Below are positions 13,982 to 20,089 of a stretch of 20,089 nt of DNA, piece after piece. How positions within the stretch are numbered: position 1 is the first letter of the stretch; each line of letters begins with the position of its first letter. The position numbers were made by a program, and so were the translations under genes. The notes beneath the pieces were generated by a model. It had not been told where the DNA came from. It did no database searches and saw nothing but the letters and a program-made list of their open reading frames with translations. This DNA is from CAYXRS01 sp964636485 (lineage in GTDB: Bacteria; Gemmatimonadota; Gemmatimonadetes; Gemmatimonadales; Gemmatimonadaceae): contig CAZWSO010000033.1 of NCBI GenBank assembly GCA_964636485.1, positions 1 to 20,089 on the forward strand. The letters are read 5' to 3'.

Positions 13982-16210
13982 ATGGCTCCGTTCCAGCGGT
14001 TGCTTCGAGCAGCCGGAATGGCCGTTCTCTGCGTCTGTGCCGCAGCCGAACTGCCGGCACAGCAAACCGACCGCCGCGACCGCCTCGCCCCGGAAGTCCG
14101 GGAAATTAATATCCGCGGTAACGAGAACGTCAGTTCCGCCACCATCCGGCAGAGTATCGCGACGCGTGCCTCGCGCTGCCGCTCTATTGTCCTGCAACCG
14201 TTCTGCTGGGTTTCAGACGCGAATCTGCTGGTGGAGCGGCGATTTCTCGATCGCGACGAGCTGGCCCGCGACGTGTTGCGGATCCGGATTCTCTACTGGA
14301 GACGCGGCTTCCGTGAAGCCGAGGTCGACACGACAGTCGCCGAACCGCGCAGCGGCGTCTCCGAGGTCACCTTCAGGATCACCGAAGGCCCGCCGACGCG
14401 CGTCTCGTCTATCAGGGTCGTGCACCTCGAAGAGGCGATCACCGACTGGGAGATCGAACGCAGTCTGCAGCTTCGGGCGGGCGATCCTCTCGACCTTACG
14501 GCGATCGACAGCTCGATGGTCCTGATGCGGAACATCCTGTGGGAGCGCGGCTATGCAGACGCCATCGTACGCGACACAGTGGAGGTGGATCCCACCCAGC
14601 GCATCGGCGCCGTACGGATAGAAATCGAGCCGCGCTGGATCGCCAGGGTTGGCAGTATCCGGATCTTCGGGCTCGATGAGATCGCCGAGCAGACGGTGCG
14701 GAACATCCTCACCCTCGACGAGGGGGATGTGTTCACGCGTTCTGAGCTGTTGCAGAGCCAGCGGAACCTCTACGTGTCGAACCTCTTCCGGCAGGCCGAG
14801 ATCCGCATACCGCAGTTCCCTGACAGCGCCAAGGCGCTGGACGTGATCGTGCAGGAGGCGCCGCTGCGCGAGGCCCGGGCGAGCGCCGGATTCAATACGA
14901 TGGAGTTCTTCCAGATCGAGGGGCGCTTCACCCACTATTACGCGTTCGGGGGACCGCGACGGCTGGATGTGCGAGGTGCCGTGGGCAATCTGTTCGCACG
15001 GCAACTCGAGGGACGCGGCATCTTTCTGGATGTCACCCCCGACAACCTGGCGCTGGAGCAGCCGGAGGTATTCCTTCGCCCGAACTGGCAGAGCGCAATC
15101 GACATCGTGCAGCCTTGGTTTCTCGACCGCAGGAACACACTTAGTGGGGGCGTCTTCTCACATCGGCGCTCGGCACCGGGGATCTTCGTGGATCTGGGCA
15201 CCGGCGCCCATACGACGCTCACGCGTCAGATCGCGCGCCGCACACCGCTGAGCGGCACGTACAGGTTCGAGCTGACCGAAGTGCAGGCGGGAGATCTGTA
15301 TTTCTGCGTGAACTACGGCATCTGCGAGCTCGAGGTGATAGAGGCCGTGCGGGCGCGCAACCGGCTCTCGCCGCTGGCGGCCAACCTGCTGGTCGAGCGA
15401 AGCGACGATCCCCTCGATCCCACCACCGGCCACGTGCTGCGCGTCGATCTCGAGCATGCATCCAACTTCACGTTCTCGGACTACCGTTATCAACGGGGGG
15501 TCGTGGATGGGGCAAAGTACTTCCGCGCGTGGCGCAGCTCGACTCTCGCTGGGCGGCTTCGCGTGGGGTGGGTGGGTGCGATGCGCAGTCCCATCGTCAG
15601 TCCCGCGGTGAGCGAGCTTGCCGATCCCCGGCTGCTCCACCCGCGCAAGCGCTTCTATGCCGGTGGCGCCCGATCGGTGCGCGGCTATCCCGAGAACCAG
15701 CTGGGCCCCACTATACTCACGGTGGATCCCGAGGAGTTGACCGCCGTCGGCTGCACGCTCGGGCAGTTGAGCGCGAGTCAGTGCCCAAACCTTGGCGCGG
15801 TGCCCTCGGCGGCGTTTCAACCGCGTCCGATCGGCGCCACGAGCGTGATCGAGGGGAGCGTGGAATGGCGATTCCCAGTGTGGGGACCGCTGTCGACTGC
15901 CTTCTTCGTGGATGGTGCCGTGCTGGGTGAGGTGGGGTTCGGTCTGTTCGAGAATGTCACCGCTGCGCTCACACCCGGCTTCGGCGTCCGCTACGCTTCG
16001 CCGGTCGGACCCATCCGCCTGGATCTCGGCATCCGCCCGGTACTGGCGGAGCGGCTCCCGGTGGTAACGCAGGCGCCAGGTCCGAACGGTGTTCCGCAAC
16101 TTGTACGCCTGGAACAAGAGAAAGACTGGGATCCCCTCGAGGACGTGCGCGGCGCGCAGCGCATCATGCAGCGTCTGACGTTGCACCTCTCAATCGGTCA
16201 GGCCTTCTGA
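13982..16210 (+). CDS. tamA: Omp85-family outer-membrane protein, TamA-like
   Basis: A 742-residue outer-membrane assembly protein of the BamA/TamA family. A signal peptide (about 1-27, ending AELPAQQ) is followed by three POTRA-like domains: about 36-137 (starting EVREINIRGNENV), 138-219 (SSIRVVHLEEAITDWEIERS) and 220-295 (VGSIRIFGLDEIAEQTVRNI). The beta-barrel spans about 296-742, with the Omp85 lid-loop motif VRGY (566-569) in FYAGGARSVRGYPENQLG, and ends in the C-terminal Phe expected for an outer-membrane protein. The TamA call comes from the directly overlapping tamB gene; BamA is the alternative, though BamA usually has five POTRA domains. It is larger than E. coli TamA (577 residues). 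Three close cysteine pairs (66/75, 442/448, 591/601) are unusual. The ATG at 13982 is chosen for the signal peptide; there is no clear ribosome binding site. Confidence 0.9.
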   Translation: MAPFQRLLRAAGMAVLCVCAAAELPAQQTDRRDRLAPEVREINIRGNENVSSATIRQSIATRASRCRSIVLQPFCWVSDANLLVERRFLDRDELARDVLRIRILYWRRGFREAEVDTTVAEPRSGVSEVTFRITEGPPTRVSSIRVVHLEEAITDWEIERSLQLRAGDPLDLTAIDSSMVLMRNILWERGYADAIVRDTVEVDPTQRIGAVRIEIEPRWIARVGSIRIFGLDEIAEQTVRNILTLDEGDVFTRSELLQSQRNLYVSNLFRQAEIRIPQFPDSAKALDVIVQEAPLREARASAGFNTMEFFQIEGRFTHYYAFGGPRRLDVRGAVGNLFARQLEGRGIFLDVTPDNLALEQPEVFLRPNWQSAIDIVQPWFLDRRNTLSGGVFSHRRSAPGIFVDLGTGAHTTLTRQIARRTPLSGTYRFELTEVQAGDLYFCVNYGICELEVIEAVRARNRLSPLAANLLVERSDDPLDPTTGHVLRVDLEHASNFTFSDYRYQRGVVDGAKYFRAWRSSTLAGRLRVGWVGAMRSPIVSPAVSELADPRLLHPRKRFYAGGARSVRGYPENQLGPTILTVDPEELTAVGCTLGQLSASQCPNLGAVPSAAFQPRPIGATSVIEGSVEWRFPVWGPLSTAFFVDGAVLGEVGFGLFENVTAALTPGFGVRYASPVGPIRLDLGIRPVLAERLPVVTQAPGPNGVPQLVRLEQEKDWDPLEDVRGAQRIMQRLTLHLSIGQAF

Positions 16211-19200
16211 TGCGCCGCCGCTCTCGCATCCTGCTCCTGGTCGTGATCATCCCGATCGGGCTGGTGACCGTCGCCATCCTGATGATGACACAGACCAACT
16301 GGGGGCGCGAGCGCGTGCGCCGCTTCGCCGTCTCGGCGCTGGAGGACATGGTAGTCGGCGAGGTGCGTATCGGCGCGGTGGAAGGCAACCTTCTGCGCGG
16401 CGTCACGCTCCGCGACGTATCAATTGTGGATTCGCTGGGCCGCCCCTTTCTTGCCGCCGACGCGATCAGTGCCCATTTCGGCCGGCGTGCTCTGATAGGC
16501 CGGCGGATCGAGCTCTGGAACGTGACGCTCGAACGTCCCGTCATCGTGCTCGACCGGCAACCCAGCAAAGATCTGTGGAACTTCCAGCAGATTTTTCGCG
16601 TCGACGAGCCAGAGCCGGAAAGGGTACCCGAGCTCGGCTGGGGGAGCTGGGTGCGCCTGCGTGACGTCAGGATAGACAGCGGTCGCATAGTGATCCGGAT
16701 GCCCTGGGAACCCGGCGCCTATGCCACCGAGTCGGCACGGCAGCGTGCGATCGAGGATGCACTCGCAGGCGAAGGGCGGGATCGCGTGGTGGCGGTTCCC
16801 GGCGGATACCAGCGGATTCTCGACTTTCGCGCCCTGTACGCACAGTTGCCCGAGGTGTTGGTGGCCGATCCGGAGAAGCAGGCAATGACGGTGGAGGTTG
16901 CTTCGCTTCAGACCATCGCTGAACCCTTTCTGCCCCCGTCGGCGGACATTCGCGATCTTCGGGGCACCTTTAGGCTCACCGATGATTCACTTTCGTTCCA
17001 GGGCGTCCAACTGGAGCTGCCGCGCACCACTGTGGTTGGCAGCGGCCTTTACCTGACGGACAACGGAGATCTGTGGCTGCGGTTGAGCGGGGAACGTGTA
17101 GCCCTGAACGACATGCGCTGGCTCTACCCGCGACTTCCCTCCGAAGGAGGTGGCCCGCTCGACCTCACCCTCGGAATGCCGGCGGGCGTACTGGAGGTGG
17201 CGGCGGAGACGCCCGGGTTGCGTATTCGCGATGCCCGGCTGTCAGGACGGCTCGGGCTCATGATGTCGGATGACAGTGTCCGCTTCCGCGATACCGACGT
17301 GCGGTTCGCCGCCGTGGACACGAGACTCGTGGAACAGCTCGTACCCGATTTCACGGCACCTCGCCACGGCACGCTGCACGGCCGCGCAGCGCTCGACGGG
17401 CCCCTGACCGGCATGCGAGTGGATGCCGACATCACCTTCGACGATTTGGCGACGGGACGCAGCCGTGTGCTCGCCTCCGGTGAGGCCGGAATGCTGGACG
17501 AGGCGATTCTCGCGCGCGAACTGCGACTTCGCTTCGATCCCGTGCAAGTGGAGCTTGCGCGCGAGGCGATACCCGATCTTCCGGTCCGCGGTACGATAAC
17601 CGGAGAGGCGGTGCTCAGCGGCTCGACCGCATCGCGGATGATGGCGACGGTCGCCCTGGTGCACCAGGATCGCGGCGCGCGCTCCGCGCTCACCGGCCGC
17701 GGAGGACTGGAGTTCGTAGCGCCACAACGCGTCGACGTCGATCTGAGGGCGCACCCGCTCTCTCTGGTGACCGTCGGCCGCTTCGTTCCGGCGGTTGAGC
17801 TCCATGGCGCGGCGACGGGCACGATACGCGTGACGGGCAATCGGAACGACGCGATGGTAGCGCTCGACCTCGGCCTGCCGGCGGGTGGTGCGCTGGAAGG
17901 CCGCGGCCGGCTGGCGCTCGACGGACCGGTGCCCAGCTACGATTTCAGCACCGCACTGCGAGCGGTGGACCTGGCCAGCATCATGGACGGAGCGCCGTCC
18001 TCGACCATTTCCGCAACGCTCGTCGGCCGCGGTGTTGGGATTGACCCGGAGACGATGCGCGCGACATTCGTGCTGGTAGCCGATCGCTCGGTGGTGGACG
18101 GAGTAATCTTCGAGGAGGCGGAGGGACGCCTGGCGCTCGAGAACGCGCTGCTGACGCTCGACACGCTGCATGTCTCGACAGAATTTGCGCGCGCCGATGC
18201 TGCCGGCACGTTCGGGATGGCGTCGTGGCAGCAGGGAGAGGTCCACTACGAGATCGCCATCGATTCCCTGGCCGGATTCGCGCGCTGGATGCCGCCGCGA
18301 GACACCGGAGAGGTGGAGCCGGCGCCGCGTGCACGCGCGCGCGCCTTGGCCCAGACACGCCGCGAGTGGGCACGCCTCATGGAAGCGGCGGAGGTCGAAC
18401 GCGTGGCGCTGGGTGAAACAGAGCGGCGGGCCGTGCAGGTGGAGCTGGGCGAGCGGGCCATCTCGCGCGACACGCTGGCCGGTTCGGTGCTGGCACGCGG
18501 TGTGGCCGTGGGTAACACCGAACGGTTCGACGTGCGTGGTGACGCGACCGCGTATGATGTGATCGCTGCAGGAAACGCGGTGGGTTTCGCGCGCGTGGAG
18601 TACGCCATCGCCGGGGCTCCCGCTGCCGATATGCACGTCGTAGTCGGTGCCACCCTCGATTCCGTCCGCGCAGCCGGCTTTGCGTTTGACACGGTGAAGA
18701 TCAGAGGCATGATGCGCGAGCGCGCCGGTGATCTCCACCTGGCCATCGTGCAGGACGCGGACATCGAGTACGTCACCCAAGCGGAGTTCGAGCTGCGCCC
18801 GGAAGAGAACTCGATCCGCCTCAGCGATGTGCGCATGCGCTTCGACACCACGGTGTGGACCTCGGCGCGACCGGCGACCATTCGCTGGGGGGCCGCCGGG
18901 ATCTCCGTGGATTCCCTGGACCTCCGATCCGGCGCGGATGGGCGCCTGTACGTCAGCGGTGTGCTCCCCAGCGAGGGCGATGTCGATCTCGAGTTGGATG
19001 TGCACCGTTTCGAGCTCGGACATATCGTCGCCCTTTTCCAGCGCGAAGAAGGAGCGCGTGGCATCATCACGATGACGGCCCGGGTCGCCGGCTCCGCCGA
19101 CAACCCGCGCATACGGGGCGCCGCCGGTCTGGTGGCCGGTGAGTTGAGGAATCGCGAGATTCCTGATTTACGCGCCGCGTTCACGTACGATGACCAGACG

Positions 19201-20089
19201 CTGGTGGCAACGGCGCAGGCACATGGAGCCCTCCGCCAACTACTGGCGGTGGCCGAGGCGACAGTTCCTGTAAATCTGGCGCTCACCGCGAACGCCGGAC
19301 CGCGATTTCCCGATCAGCCGCTGGCCGTGGACATTCGCGCCGACAGCCTGCCGCTCAGTGCCTTGCCCAGCTTCACTGATGCGATCGCTGATGTACAGGG
19401 ACAGCTCACTGGGGACGTGAACGTTCGTGGCACAATCAGCGAACCTGATGTGAACGGCGTTCTGGCCGTGGATCTGGCGTCGTTTCTGATCGTGGCGATC
19501 GGTGTCCGACTCACCGACATCGGCGGTTCGATCCAGATCCGCGGCGACACGATGGTGATCGACTCACTTGTCGGCCTTAGCCGGGGACGCCTCCGCGTGG
19601 AGGGTGGATTAGGGCTGGCCACGCTCGCCGAGCCCTCGTTCGATCTGCGATTCACGGCTGATGACGCCATCCTGTTCAACACTGCATCGGGGCGGCTGCG
19701 CGGTGATGCGAATTTGCGCATGACGGGCCCGTGGGATGGTGCTCTGGTCGCCGGGGACATTACGATACGCAGCGGCGTCTACAACCTCGAGGACACGCCT
19801 GACGCCGAAGTCATCGATCTCACCGATCCTCAGCTGCTGAGGGAGGTCGATCCACTGTTGCTTGCGGAGGCGAGCGAGGCGCTGCCTGAACCATTCCCGC
19901 TGCTCGACAACCTGCGCGCCGAGCTGAACGTGCGGGTAATGCGCGACACCTGGATCCGTTCCGTCGAGGCAAACGTCGAAATCTTTTCCGTCGGCGACCT
20001 CGAGCTGGAGCTGGACATGGCGACGGACGTGCTTGCGGTAGAGGGTGTCGTGAACACCGACCGCGGAGAGTACAACTTCCTCGGACGGC
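16210..20089 (+). CDS. tamB: TamB translocation and assembly protein (partial, 3' end outside window)
   Basis: An open frame of 1293 codons that runs off the window end. It is a large AsmA-like, beta-rich protein thought to bridge inner and outer membranes and to help lipid transport or outer-membrane protein assembly with TamA. The start ATG overlaps the tamA stop (TGATG, one shared base), which implies translational coupling. A basic N-terminus (MRRRSR) and one membrane helix (about 7-26) anchor it in the inner membrane. The rest is repeated beta-strand sequence with many alternating hydrophobic residues, such as LDGPLTGMRVDADITFDDLA. The last visible residues (VEGVVNTDRGEYNFLGR) resemble the conserved TamB C-terminal domain (DUF490), so perhaps 150 to 250 residues are missing. 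A charged helical stretch at about 698-746 breaks the beta pattern. Confidence 0.92.
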   Translation, partial: MRRRSRILLLVVIIPIGLVTVAILMMTQTNWGRERVRRFAVSALEDMVVGEVRIGAVEGNLLRGVTLRDVSIVDSLGRPFLAADAISAHFGRRALIGRRIELWNVTLERPVIVLDRQPSKDLWNFQQIFRVDEPEPERVPELGWGSWVRLRDVRIDSGRIVIRMPWEPGAYATESARQRAIEDALAGEGRDRVVAVPGGYQRILDFRALYAQLPEVLVADPEKQAMTVEVASLQTIAEPFLPPSADIRDLRGTFRLTDDSLSFQGVQLELPRTTVVGSGLYLTDNGDLWLRLSGERVALNDMRWLYPRLPSEGGGPLDLTLGMPAGVLEVAAETPGLRIRDARLSGRLGLMMSDDSVRFRDTDVRFAAVDTRLVEQLVPDFTAPRHGTLHGRAALDGPLTGMRVDADITFDDLATGRSRVLASGEAGMLDEAILARELRLRFDPVQVELAREAIPDLPVRGTITGEAVLSGSTASRMMATVALVHQDRGARSALTGRGGLEFVAPQRVDVDLRAHPLSLVTVGRFVPAVELHGAATGTIRVTGNRNDAMVALDLGLPAGGALEGRGRLALDGPVPSYDFSTALRAVDLASIMDGAPSSTISATLVGRGVGIDPETMRATFVLVADRSVVDGVIFEEAEGRLALENALLTLDTLHVSTEFARADAAGTFGMASWQQGEVHYEIAIDSLAGFARWMPPRDTGEVEPAPRARARALAQTRREWARLMEAAEVERVALGETERRAVQVELGERAISRDTLAGSVLARGVAVGNTERFDVRGDATAYDVIAAGNAVGFARVEYAIAGAPAADMHVVVGATLDSVRAAGFAFDTVKIRGMMRERAGDLHLAIVQDADIEYVTQAEFELRPEENSIRLSDVRMRFDTTVWTSARPATIRWGAAGISVDSLDLRSGADGRLYVSGVLPSEGDVDLELDVHRFELGHIVALFQREEGARGIITMTARVAGSADNPRIRGAAGLVAGELRNREIPDLRAAFTYDDQTLVATAQAHGALRQLLAVAEATVPVNLALTANAGPRFPDQPLAVDIRADSLPLSALPSFTDAIADVQGQLTGDVNVRGTISEPDVNGVLAVDLASFLIVAIGVRLTDIGGSIQIRGDTMVIDSLVGLSRGRLRVEGGLGLATLAEPSFDLRFTADDAILFNTASGRLRGDANLRMTGPWDGALVAGDITIRSGVYNLEDTPDAEVIDLTDPQLLREVDPLLLAEASEALPEPFPLLDNLRAELNVRVMRDTWIRSVEANVEIFSVGDLELELDMATDVLAVEGVVNTDRGEYNFLGR

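Noticed and set aside
15158..16186. 342-codon minus-strand open frame
   Set aside because: It overlaps the TamA barrel, which has the VRGY motif and C-terminal Phe; the antisense product is His/Arg-rich with no motif.
17242..19023. 593-codon and other long open frames antisense to tamB
   Set aside because: These are GC-bias shadows: His/Arg-rich products without domains, opposite a coherent TamB reading frame.

Overview
The window is GC-rich, gene-dense chromosomal DNA from a Gram-negative (diderm) bacterium. An outer-membrane Omp85 protein followed by TamB shows the diderm envelope. The EF-G2-like factor, the Arg/Gly-rich Rho and the general gene style suggest Gemmatimonadota or a related soil or sediment lineage. 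That placement is inference; there is no rRNA or other marker to fix it. I see no tRNA, rRNA, CRISPR array, insertion sequence, phage gene or attachment site.

Layout. 1-1220: a KamA-family radical SAM aminomutase (+). 1240-1283: a hairpin between convergent genes. 1317-3425: an EF-G2-like translational GTPase (-) with a good promoter at 3525-3553. 3663-3697: a strong hairpin. 3722-4261: an unrecognised soluble protein (-) with a hairpin leader. 4447-4923: a four-helix membrane protein (-). 4984-5243: the eroded end of an OmpR-family response regulator (+). 5308-7293: an ABC exporter half-transporter (-). 7402-9549: a class A penicillin-binding protein (-). 9727-10788: a polysaccharide deacetylase lipoprotein (+), divergent from the PBP. 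10758-11098: a frameshifted receiver domain (+). 11122-11715: a TPR-like protein (-). 11758-12022: a frameshifted histidine-kinase DHp fragment (+). 12023-12432: non-coding DNA. 12433-13818: transcription terminator Rho (+), followed by a 14-bp hairpin. 13982-16210: TamA-like Omp85 protein (+). 16210 to the window end: TamB (+), overlapping tamA by one base and running off the window.

How the genes fit together. Most of the window serves the cell envelope: peptidoglycan synthesis (PBP1A), glycan or peptidoglycan deacetylation, an exporter, and the TamA/TamB pair that links inner and outer membranes. Rho, the EF-G-like factor and the aminomutase are separate housekeeping or metabolic units.

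The most striking pattern is that three pieces of two-component signalling genes are all broken (truncated and/or frameshifted), while about 16 kb of other coding sequence reads open. This looks like local decay of signalling genes rather than random sequencing error. I did not find a clear, complete, previously undescribed system. The best leads are the EF-G-like factor with altered GTPase motifs, the DHp/receiver relics around the TPR gene, the disordered insert inside the ABC transporter ATPase, and lineage-specific features of TamA/TamB.
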